This document shows positions 6,944 to 14,360 of a DNA stretch of 18,004 nt, one piece after another. How positions within the stretch are numbered: position 1 is the stretch's first letter; the number at the start of each line of letters is the position of its first letter. Both the position numbers and the translations under genes were made by a program. Under the pieces are notes generated by a model. That model made no database searches. It saw only the letters and a program-made list of their open reading frames with translations, and was not told where the DNA came from. Source of the stretch: JBHWPB01 sp043424675 (GTDB lineage Bacteria; Bacillota; Bacilli; Lactobacillales; Carnobacteriaceae_A); NCBI GenBank assembly GCA_043424675.1, contig JBHWPB010000020.1:1-18004 (forward strand), written 5' to 3'.

Positions 6944-6992
6944 AAAAAGAAAAAAACTAGCGCAAAGTTTGTATTTCACCTTTACACCAGTT
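6944..6992 (-). terminator. Rho-independent terminator after the VOC gene
   Basis: Minus-strand RNA forms a 13-bp stem, AACTGGTGTAAAG with CTTTGCGCTAGTT. Three of the pairs are G.U, so it works only on the minus strand. A 12-base loop and a long U-rich tract (seven U, C, five U) complete it. It begins 17 bases after the VOC stop codon. Confidence 0.88.
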
Positions 6993-7008
6993 CTTGTTTA
7001 GTCTTCAC

Positions 7009-7860
7009 TTAATGTACAATTCTCACTTGAATTCCCGTAGGATCAGTCAGTTGAATGTAGTCTTTCTCTAAATACTCAATATTTTCTTCATCCAGATGAG
7101 ACTGAAGAGACTGATAAGTGTCTTCTTCAGCGGTTGCGATTTCGTAATATCTCAAGCCAGGATCGAGCGGATCTATCTTTTCATCAGGTTCTGAGCGCCA
7201 GACATTAAAAGCGACATGATGGTGGTAGACTCCGGCTGCTAGGAAATAAGCCTGGTTCATCATATTAAACTTCAATCCGAATCCTAAATCTTCCATATAA
7301 AAATCCTTTGATTCTTTTACACTGGCCGCCGCTAAGTGGACATGCCCCATCATTGTTCCTGCCGGCATCTTTTGAGGAGGCACTTCGTCTGCTTCTCTGA
7401 TGACCCCTTCTGCATCCATGGCGATGGTATAACCCGGAATAGTGCCGTCTTCATTAATCGTCCATGTCTCTTTTGGTCGATCTGCATAAATTTCGATGCC
7501 ATTCCCTTCTGGATCCGCTAAATAAAGCGCCTCACTGTACCCATGGTCTGACGCGCCTTGTAATCGTACCTCATCTAGCAGCATGCGTTTCAATACGTTT
7601 CCTAAATCTTTTCTCGACGGCAGTAAAATCGCAAGGTGGTACAAACCGTTAGTATGTGTCTTATTATTTGAGCGCTCCGTCTGATATAGAGAAACGAGTG
7701 CGCGGTCATCTTCTTTTATACCAAGATGAGCTTCTTGCTCTGTTTTCTTTAAAACACTCAACCCAATGATTTCTTCATAAAATTGAGTTAAGCGCTCTAG
7801 ATTAGTTACATTAAGTCCTACTCGACCCATTCTTGTCGTTTCAGGCAATTCAAAAGTCAT
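7009..7860 (-). CDS. Two-domain VOC/glyoxalase-type protein, CatE-like ring-cleaving dioxygenase family
   Basis: A 283-residue protein made of paired vicinal-oxygen-chelate modules, like Firmicutes CatE/YfiE proteins annotated as catechol-2,3-dioxygenase. Module starts are seen at GRVGLNV, HLAILLP, GHVHLAA and HHHVAFNVW, and module ends at DPEGNGIEIY and DPTGIQVRIV. In extradiol dioxygenases the iron is held by two His and one Glu of the C-terminal half. The two His appear to be present (GHVHLA, YHHHVAF), but the Glu position in the last module reads Arg (DPTGIQVR), so the activity is uncertain. The ATG at 7860 has AGGGG 7 bases upstream; an in-frame GTG at 7884 has no such site. The gene has its own promoter and terminator. 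Confidence 0.85.
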   Translation of the reverse strand: MTFELPETTRMGRVGLNVTNLERLTQFYEEIIGLSVLKKTEQEAHLGIKEDDRALVSLYQTERSNNKTHTNGLYHLAILLPSRKDLGNVLKRMLLDEVRLQGASDHGYSEALYLADPEGNGIEIYADRPKETWTINEDGTIPGYTIAMDAEGVIREADEVPPQKMPAGTMMGHVHLAAASVKESKDFYMEDLGFGLKFNMMNQAYFLAAGVYHHHVAFNVWRSEPDEKIDPLDPGLRYYEIATAEEDTYQSLQSHLDEENIEYLEKDYIQLTDPTGIQVRIVH

Positions 7861-7912
7861 TTTTACACCCCTATATTCAATCACTTACTTAAAATAAGCA
7901 ATGTTCATATAT

Positions 7913-7941
7913 ATAATATCATAATCTAAATAATAAGCCAA
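7913..7941 (-). promoter_or_regulatory. Promoter of the VOC gene
   Basis: On the minus strand, TTGGCT (7936-7941) and TATTAT (7913-7918) are separated by 17 bases. The -10 lies about 50 bases upstream of the chosen ATG. Together with the terminators on both sides, this makes the VOC gene a monocistronic unit. Confidence 0.72.
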
Positions 7942-7981
7942 TAGAAATTTTGATGTTTATCGCTTTGTAATCAATAGAATT

Positions 7982-8015
7982 AAAAACATCCTTTACGGAA
8001 GCCGCAAAGGATGTT
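7982..8015 (-). terminator. Rho-independent terminator of the nucleoside-salvage operon
   Basis: Minus-strand RNA forms a 14-bp stem, AACATCCTTTGCGG with CCGTAAAGGATGTT (one G.U pair), a 3-base loop and a run of U. It lies 18 bases after the stop of the Cof-type phosphatase. The plus strand has no T-tract after the hairpin, so it acts on leftward transcription. No comparable hairpin was noticed between the nine upstream genes. Confidence 0.94.
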
Positions 8016-8032
8016 GAATTAATCGAGAGAGT

Positions 8033-8881
8033 CTATGAAGTGATTTTATATGCTTCCAAAAATTTAAGCGATTCTTTTTCCAAATATTCACTTAAAACAT
8101 CTAAGACCGCTTGATCTTCATTGGAGCCAATTTCATAGCGGCAGTATTTTTTCAAGTCATCATCGGCATTAGACATGGCGATACTATAGGTGACCTTTTC
8201 CATCATATCTAAATCGTTGAGACTATCCCCGAAAGCTATGGTTTCTTCGGGACTGATGTCATATTTTTCTTGGAGCATTTCAATGACTTGTCCTTTCCCA
8301 CCTGATGCATTATAAACAGAAATCCAATCCTCTTCTGATGTTACAGCAGTTACTTCTTCTAATTCTTCTTCAAGATAGACCATCATCTCTTTGATCTTGG
8401 ACAGAGAAAGGTCAGAATAGATCGCAACGTTGACGATATTCTCGTCTTCAGGTATATCTTCAAATGTCTCTACATATTCCCAAGATTCACGGTATACACT
8501 GAAGACCGATTCGATATCCTCAGGAATAGGCGGTGTATAGGTATTATAATCTGTGCTAGCTAAGGGGTAAAATTCATCCTGATCCGCCATGATTTCTTCG
8601 ATTTTTTTCATATCTTCTGAAGTAACACCGATAGCTTGAAGCTGCTCGCCATTTTTTCTGATGTCATTTCCATTGTCTGCTGCAAAATAAATATTTTCTC
8701 GCAACTCTTCATCCTGGATGTAATCCATCAACTTAGGGTAGTCATTACCGCTCGCGATACATATTTTAATTCCTTCACTCTTTAATTCGCTGAAGACTGA
8801 ACGAAGCTTTTCTTCATCGTAGGTCTTATCTGACCTTAACAATGTTTCATCCATATCAATAGCGACCAATTTGATGCTCAT
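8033..8881 (-). CDS. Cof-type HAD-IIB phosphatase
   Basis: A 282-residue cytosolic phosphatase of the Cof subfamily. The HAD motifs are DMDET with Asp9/Asp11, ASGN with Ser44, GGKG with Lys196, and FGDSLNDLDMM with Asp219/Asp223. The large cap between residues 85 and 190 is typical of class IIB. Members act on sugar phosphates, FMN or pyridoxal phosphate, and the substrate cannot be read from sequence. As the last gene of a ribonucleoside operon it might trim phosphorylated pentoses or nucleotides (inference). The ATG has GGAGGA 5 bases upstream. It follows deoB by 30 bases. Confidence 0.92.
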   Translation of the reverse strand: MSIKLVAIDMDETLLRSDKTYDEEKLRSVFSELKSEGIKICIASGNDYPKLMDYIQDEELRENIYFAADNGNDIRKNGEQLQAIGVTSEDMKKIEEIMADQDEFYPLASTDYNTYTPPIPEDIESVFSVYRESWEYVETFEDIPEDENIVNVAIYSDLSLSKIKEMMVYLEEELEEVTAVTSEEDWISVYNASGGKGQVIEMLQEKYDISPEETIAFGDSLNDLDMMEKVTYSIAMSNADDDLKKYCRYEIGSNEDQAVLDVLSEYLEKESLKFLEAYKITS

Positions 8882-8911
8882 TTTTTCCTCCTAAAAACAT
8901 AAATTATCAAG

Positions 8912-10084
8912 TTAATTTATTTCTTCTAAGAAACTCTCTCCATTCTCTATAGGTTCCAAGCCAAAATTATCGAGAAGAGTGGCTGCAATATCGGCAAAGT
9001 GACCTTGTTCGATTTCACCTGTACTGTTTAATCTCTTAGAGAAAACCAATAGAGGAACATATTCTCTCGTATGATCTGTTCCAGTAAAAGTAGGATCATT
9101 TCCATGATCCGCTGTGATAATTAGTAGATCATCATCTCTTAATGCTTCTACTATCTCTGGCAGTCTTTCGTCGAAGTCCTCCAAAGCCTGTGCATAACCT
9201 TGAACATCTCGGCGGTGGCCAAATTTCGCGTCAAAATCAACAAGATTTGTGAAACTCAATCCTTTGAAATCTTGCTTCATCACTTGAAGTAATTTATCTA
9301 CTCCATCCATATTATGATCAGTATGGACAGATTCTGTGATGCCTTTGCCATTAAAGATGTCATTGATCTTACCTACCGCGTAAACAGCAAAGTTCTCCTC
9401 ACTTAAAACATCCAGGGCTGTTTTCCCAAAAGGATCCAGTGCATAATCTTTACGGTGATTATTTCTTCTTTCAAAGTTTCCTGGTTCTCCTACAAAAGGA
9501 CGCGCGATAATGCGTCCCACCATATAAGGTTCATCCTTTGTTATTTCTCTTATATATTTACAGATTTCATAGAGCTCTTCCAGAGGCACAACCTCTTCAT
9601 GGGCAGCAACTTGCAAGACGGGGTCTGCCGAAGTATAGACGATCAGTGCCCCAGTATCGATATGCTCCTGCCCTAAATCTTCAATGATCTGCGTGCCGCT
9701 GGCGGGAATATTTCCGATCACTTTGCGTCCTGTATGTTCTTCAATCTGAGCAATAAGTTTATCTGGGAAACCATCTGGGAAAGTCCGAAAAGGTTTATCA
9801 ATGTTGAGCCCCATAAGCTCCCAGTGTCCCGTCATGGTGTCTTTTCCGACTGATACTTCTTCCAGCTTTGTGTAATAAGCTTCGGAGGGATCTGCAGGCT
9901 CAATACTCTCTAATGGTTCAATGTTTCCTAAGCCCATGGCTTGAAGATGAGGTACGTCAAGTCCTGCTTCTTTAGCGATATGACCAAGTGTATGAGCGCC
10001 TCTGTCTCCAAAATCTTCTGCGTCTGGTGCTTCTCCTATGCCGACAGAATCCAACACAATCACATGTATACGATTATACTCCAC
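8912..10084 (-). CDS. deoB: Phosphopentomutase
   Basis: A 390-residue enzyme of the alkaline phosphatase superfamily that converts ribose-1-phosphate (or deoxyribose-1-phosphate) to the 5-phosphate. It links nucleoside phosphorolysis to the pentose phosphate pathway. Metal-binding and catalytic features are DSVGIGEAPDA with Asp12, KDTMTGHWE with Thr85 at the position of the phosphorylated Thr85 of the Bacillus cereus enzyme, DFDAKFGHRRD, and TADHGNDPTF with the following GTDHTREY. Length fits the family. The start is GTG at 10084, with GAGG about 10 bases upstream; the nearby ATG is out of frame. It lies 22 bases after the nucleoside hydrolase. Confidence 0.97.
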   Translation of the reverse strand: MEYNRIHVIVLDSVGIGEAPDAEDFGDRGAHTLGHIAKEAGLDVPHLQAMGLGNIEPLESIEPADPSEAYYTKLEEVSVGKDTMTGHWELMGLNIDKPFRTFPDGFPDKLIAQIEEHTGRKVIGNIPASGTQIIEDLGQEHIDTGALIVYTSADPVLQVAAHEEVVPLEELYEICKYIREITKDEPYMVGRIIARPFVGEPGNFERRNNHRKDYALDPFGKTALDVLSEENFAVYAVGKINDIFNGKGITESVHTDHNMDGVDKLLQVMKQDFKGLSFTNLVDFDAKFGHRRDVQGYAQALEDFDERLPEIVEALRDDDLLIITADHGNDPTFTGTDHTREYVPLLVFSKRLNSTGEIEQGHFADIAATLLDNFGLEPIENGESFLEEIN

Positions 10085-10106
10085 TGTTAAACATCCTCAC
10101 TCATTG

Positions 10107-11060
10107 TTATGACTTTTTTACATCGAACTTGCTCAAAGAAGAAATGAGCTCCTTGCGGTAATCTTCATTGTCAGCTGTCATAATGACACGGCAATTAGGC
10201 TCATTAGTATTTCTAGGACGCGTATCTGCTAAAGATTGGCCGGCGTTTTGTGCGGAATCATAATAAATGACAATATCCAAATCTTCCGTTTCGAAGAGCT
10301 CAGGCTTTATCATATACATAAAAGGCATCACGTCATGGGGTGTCATCCTGCGTCCTATCCCCGTTGATTCAGCAAAATCAATATAACCGCTAGTAATGTC
10401 GTTCAAGAAAGAACCCAATTCAGGATTATCTGAAGCTATTGCTTCTAAATCTTCTTCAAAGACATAAGTGCTTTCTGTAACGTTTAATCCGGCCATTAAA
10501 AGAGGCACACCGCTATCAAAAACTATCCGAGCGGCATGAGGATCTGCAAAAAAGTTGAATTCCGCTGCAGGTGTAGCGTTTCCTGCACCGATACTTCCCC
10601 CCATAATAGCGATTCCTTTGATCTTTTCTTTAAGATGTGGGTACCCGGCTAAGAGTATTGCGATATTTGTCAAAGGACCTATTGCTACAATTGTAACAGG
10701 TTCTGCTGCAGCGGTTAAAATATCGACATAAGCCTCTAAAGAATTCTTCTCAGCTAAAGGGGCTAAATCTTCATCCTTAAATTCATAACCATGAAGGCCA
10801 TTTTTCCCGTGGACATTTGAAGCTAATTCTATATCGGAGACGAGTGGCTGGGCTGCTCCTTGGTAAACTGGAATCTCATTTGCTTCCACCATACCAAGAA
10901 TACCGCGCGCATTACGTGTCGTATGTTCTATCCCCACATTTCCTGATACGGTATGTACGGATAAGACATCAAAGTGTTCTTTTGATAAGGCATAAAGAAT
11001 AGCTAGGGCATCATCAATTCCAGGGTCTGTATCGATAATAATCTTTTCTTTTTTTGACAT
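10107..11060 (-). CDS. Inosine-uridine-preferring type nucleoside hydrolase
   Basis: A 317-residue enzyme that hydrolyses ribonucleosides to free base and ribose. The signature DTDPGIDDA is at 10-18 with the calcium-binding Asp residues, GPLTNIA at 128-134, GNATPAAEFNFFADPHAA at 160-177, and the late catalytic His/Asp pair in TPHDVMPF (His242, Asp243). The base preference (pyrimidine RihA/B type or broad RihC type) cannot be decided. The ATG has AAGGAG 7 bases upstream. In this operon its product ribose would be used by the PfkB kinase encoded by the first gene. It lies 15 bases after the MFS gene. Confidence 0.95.
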   Translation of the reverse strand: MSKKEKIIIDTDPGIDDALAILYALSKEHFDVLSVHTVSGNVGIEHTTRNARGILGMVEANEIPVYQGAAQPLVSDIELASNVHGKNGLHGYEFKDEDLAPLAEKNSLEAYVDILTAAAEPVTIVAIGPLTNIAILLAGYPHLKEKIKGIAIMGGSIGAGNATPAAEFNFFADPHAARIVFDSGVPLLMAGLNVTESTYVFEEDLEAIASDNPELGSFLNDITSGYIDFAESTGIGRRMTPHDVMPFMYMIKPELFETEDLDIVIYYDSAQNAGQSLADTRPRNTNEPNCRVIMTADNEDYRKELISSLSKFDVKKS

Positions 11061-11075
11061 ATCTAATCTCCTTAT

Positions 11076-12272
11076 TTAATATAATTTTATTTCTTGGTAA
11101 CGTCTATCCAGTAAAAAACTCATTATGGCATAGAAAATAAAAATGAGCACTGTGAAACTAAAAATAGCTGTAATAGAAATATCTGCAATGATAAATCCTG
11201 TCAACCAAGTCGTTACTGCGTTCAATAACATATTTATGGTGCCGATCGCTCCGGTTATCGCTCCTGCTTGTTCTGAAAATAAGAGACCTCCCATATTAAT
11301 ACAGAAAGAGAAATACGTGGCAACAAAAGCTCCGAGAAGAGTCGATAAGGCAAATAATAATAAAGTATTGTTAGTGAATAAAAGCGCTGTAAAAACCAGC
11401 AAGGATAAGAGAGAGTTGATGACCATAAGTCTCGAGACATCCACTCTTCGTAGGATCTGTGAAAAGAGTATCGCTCCAACTACACCGCCAATTTGATAGT
11501 AAGTTAAAATGTTAAGGGCGACCGCTTCTATCATCCCTTTTTCTGCCTGCATATAAGTGGGAAGCCAAGTGAAAACTACCGCATTAATAATAGCATAGCC
11601 TCCCATACAGAGAAAGACCAGCACTCCTTCGCGTTTAGGGTGAGGTTTTTCAGAGAAAAGCAAGATAGGTTCTGCTCCATCATCCGATATTTCACTTGCT
11701 CTCTGAGGGAATTTCGATCTCAGCGTAATCAGAATTAAAAGTAGCCCGTAAACAAACCAGAAGAAAACTAAATATCGCCAAGAAACGTTATTGGCCACCA
11801 GCCAGCTGACAACAGCAGTTGTAAGGGCTCCGCCTGAGGAGAAGAAAAATTGGACTAAAGTTTGAGCCGGAGCTGCGTTCTCTCTAAAGACATCAAATAA
11901 TATAGCCATTCCCGGGGCATCCATCAGCCCGTGCCCTATTCCTCCTATAAAAGCGAATAACAAAGCCAGATAAAAATTGTTGATAAAGACGTAAGCTAAC
12001 ATGAATAAGGAAAAACAGGCAGCCCCGAGAGCGACAATCGGCTTCCTTCCATAACGATCTGATAAAGATCCACTGATATAGAGAAGAAGAAAAGTTCCTA
12101 GACTTTTAGCGGAAACTAACATAGCGGTCTCACCTATCGTCCGCCCGAAGTCCTGTGCTAAGAGCCCCATCAAAGCAATTAAAATAACATTAAGTGCACC
12201 TTCAAAAAACATAGAGCCATAACTTGTCATTATGGCTCCTTTATATTCAAAATTCCTTATATTTTCAAGCAT
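11076..12272 (-). CDS. Major facilitator superfamily transporter
   Basis: A 398-residue protein with about 12 hydrophobic segments. The MFS loop 2-3 motif is seen as GSLSDRYGRKPIV near residues 67-79. A central hydrophilic loop (about 185-215) separates the two six-helix halves. The ATG at 12272 has GGAGG 6 bases upstream. No substrate-specific motif is recognised. Its place between a nucleoside ABC transporter and a nucleoside hydrolase suggests a nucleoside importer, or an exporter of the bases left after ribose removal (both inference). It lies 30 bases after the second ABC permease gene and 15 before the hydrolase, so it is very probably co-transcribed. Confidence 0.88.
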   Translation of the reverse strand: MLENIRNFEYKGAIMTSYGSMFFEGALNVILIALMGLLAQDFGRTIGETAMLVSAKSLGTFLLLYISGSLSDRYGRKPIVALGAACFSLFMLAYVFINNFYLALLFAFIGGIGHGLMDAPGMAILFDVFRENAAPAQTLVQFFFSSGGALTTAVVSWLVANNVSWRYLVFFWFVYGLLLILITLRSKFPQRASEISDDGAEPILLFSEKPHPKREGVLVFLCMGGYAIINAVVFTWLPTYMQAEKGMIEAVALNILTYYQIGGVVGAILFSQILRRVDVSRLMVINSLLSLLVFTALLFTNNTLLLFALSTLLGAFVATYFSFCINMGGLLFSEQAGAITGAIGTINMLLNAVTTWLTGFIIADISITAIFSFTVLIFIFYAIMSFLLDRRYQEIKLY

Positions 12273-12302
12273 TCCTAGCCTCCATTTAAACTTTTATTTC
12301 CA

Positions 12303-13244
12303 CTATACTTCTACACTGTCTGTACTTTCAGTAGACACTTTCTTCTTTGTTCTCTGATAAGTAAAGAATGTATAGAGGATGACAGTTGCCAGATATGGGA
12401 TCATGTATACGAATTCTTGTGGGATATTGGAGACTGTTTGAAGTTGGTTTCCAAGGGAGTCGAATACCCCGAATAAACCTGAAGCAAGAAGTGTTCCAAA
12501 TGGATTCTTACCTCCGACATTAGAAGCCGCCAGGGCGATATATCCTCTTCCTGAAGTCATATTAGCGGTGAAGATGGTTAAATAACCCATAGACATAAAT
12601 GTCCCTGCAAAACCTGTCAAAATACCTGAAATAGTCAAAGCAATATAACGTGTTTTTTCTACAGAAACACCCACCGAGGCAGCTGCCTCTTCATTTCCTC
12701 CGATAGACCGAATACGCAGGCCGAGAGGTGTTTTATAGAGAACATAATACACTACAAAAACTGCGAGAATACTGAAGTAGACTAAAATATTATGACCGGA
12801 TATGACATTACCGATAAACGGAATATTCTCAATGATCGGAATATCAATCGATGGAAAGACCCCACTATTCAAAGAAGAGGAGGTCCCTTTATTTCCTGTA
12901 AAGAGATAAAGAAGGAAGACCGTACCTCCACTCGCCATCAAGTTTATAGCGATGGCAACCATAATCTCGTCAGCTTTCATCCTCATCGAGAAAAAGCCAA
13001 GAGTAAGTGATAATAAAATACTGACAAGAATAGCAGCTAGTAAGCCAATCCATATGTTCCCAGAAAAAGCTGAACCTAATACTGCGACTAAAGCGCTCGT
13101 CAACATAATACCTTCCAGAGCCATATTAGTAATTCCACTGATAGAAGAAATTAAAGATGCAAGAGCTGCGAAAAGAATCGGGGTTGTGGAACGTATCGCA
13201 CCAAACCAAAAATTCGAGCTTGTTAATAAATCTATAACTTCCAT
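12303..13244 (-). CDS. Nucleoside ABC transporter permease (YufQ/NupC type)
   Basis: A 313-residue permease of the branched-chain/BMP-type importer class (BPD_transp_2). It has about nine hydrophobic segments, and the conserved GxNxxAAxxxG-type coupling stretch is seen as GGNEEAAASVGVSVEKTR. The conserved GLFGVFDSLGNQLQ follows near 255-268. The start ATG immediately follows the TAA of the first permease with no intervening base; GAGGTGG lies in the end of that gene. The partners are the first permease and the ATPase. Transporters of this class import nucleosides in Firmicutes (NupABC in Lactococcus, RnsBCD in streptococci, YufOPQ in Bacillus). Confidence 0.93.
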   Translation of the reverse strand: MEVIDLLTSSNFWFGAIRSTTPILFAALASLISSISGITNMALEGIMLTSALVAVLGSAFSGNIWIGLLAAILVSILLSLTLGFFSMRMKADEIMVAIAINLMASGGTVFLLYLFTGNKGTSSSLNSGVFPSIDIPIIENIPFIGNVISGHNILVYFSILAVFVVYYVLYKTPLGLRIRSIGGNEEAAASVGVSVEKTRYIALTISGILTGFAGTFMSMGYLTIFTANMTSGRGYIALAASNVGGKNPFGTLLASGLFGVFDSLGNQLQTVSNIPQEFVYMIPYLATVILYTFFTYQRTKKKVSTESTDSVEV

Positions 13245-14360
13245 TTATACCACCTCTGCGCTTTCTTCAGCTTCTTGAGTAACTTGAATAATCTGTTTCT
13301 GTTTCCAGTTACTTAAGAAGGCTTGAGAAGCAATAAGAATAATAATAACAGCTTGTAAGACGGAGACAATTTCAGCTGGAATATCTGTCGTTCTATTCAA
13401 GATATCTGCTCCAGTTCGGATATAAGCCAAGAAGAAAGCTGCTAAAGGAACATAGCCTGGGTTGTTTCGAGCGAGAGTAGCTATAATAACTCCATCGAAT
13501 CCAAAGCCAGGTGAGGAAGTCCATTGGTAACTGTCATAAATCCCTAAGATTTCAACAGCACCTCCTAAACCTGCAATTCCTGCTCCTATGACTTGGGCAA
13601 TAATTGTAACAAGGGAAACATTGATGCCGCTGTATTTTGCAAAATTTTCGTTCATACCTGTTGCTCGCAGTGAATATCCCCACTTAGTTTTATACATGAC
13701 AACATATGCAAGGACAATAAGGACCAGCACAATAATCAATCCCCAATGGACACGCGTTCTTGGAATGAGCTCGCCTAAGTTGACACCTTCCGGTAATTTA
13801 TAAGACTGCAAGAATGAACTTGACGGATCGCGTACCACGTTATTAAAGAAGTAATTCGCTAAGTGGCCGACCACATAGTTAAGCATAAGAGAGTTCACTA
13901 AGACAGAAGCATTAAACCGCTTCTCGAGGAGGGCTGGCACAGAACCAATTAACCCTCCAATTAAAGCACTTGCGATGAGTATCAAAAGCACCGTGACAAG
14001 AGGTGGAAACGGACTAAAGAGCGCTATGACAATTGCTACAATACCTCCGAAATGAAAGGTAGAATCCGAGATTAAGTTAAAACGATTCGCACTAAAAGTA
14101 ATTGTTATTGCCAAACCGGTAAACATTAAGGGAATTGCCGCCTCAATCACGTTACCGAAGCGTCTGATTGACGTAAATGGACCTATAAACATTTGTTGGA
14201 CAGCATCGAGCGGGTCATCTGATAAAAAAGTCACCATCAGTAAAATGATAGCAATCGAAATCAAAATCGCGACAATTGTCCTCAATACTTCAAAACGAGA
14301 TTCAATCCGTTTGATTTTCTCACGGACATTTCCTGATATTTCTGCTGGCTGGCTACTCAT
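13245..14360 (-). CDS. Nucleoside ABC transporter permease (YufP/NupB type)
   Basis: A 371-residue membrane protein with a short cytoplasmic N-terminus, a first membrane segment at about 24-46 and some nine further hydrophobic stretches. The coupling segment reads RATGMNENFAKYSGINV. The conserved FGFDGVIIATLARNNP segment is characteristic of the first permease of the YufP/RnsC group, and this partner is longer than YufQ, as usual. The ATG overlaps the end of the ATPase gene by 8 bases, with GAGGTG just upstream inside that gene, so coupled translation is likely. It forms the membrane channel with the following permease. Confidence 0.93.
   Translation of the reverse strand: MSSQPAEISGNVREKIKRIESRFEVLRTIVAILISIAIILLMVTFLSDDPLDAVQQMFIGPFTSIRRFGNVIEAAIPLMFTGLAITITFSANRFNLISDSTFHFGGIVAIVIALFSPFPPLVTVLLILIASALIGGLIGSVPALLEKRFNASVLVNSLMLNYVVGHLANYFFNNVVRDPSSSFLQSYKLPEGVNLGELIPRTRVHWGLIIVLVLIVLAYVVMYKTKWGYSLRATGMNENFAKYSGINVSLVTIIAQVIGAGIAGLGGAVEILGIYDSYQWTSSPGFGFDGVIIATLARNNPGYVPLAAFFLAYIRTGADILNRTTDIPAEIVSVLQAVIIILIASQAFLSNWKQKQIIQVTQEAEESAEVV

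Noticed and set aside
11143..11496. 117-codon plus-strand open frame opposite the MFS gene, and similar frames opposite the permeases (12952-13278, 13588-13803)
   Set aside because: Long antisense frames are expected opposite membrane-protein genes because of their codon bias. No start signals or family features support them.
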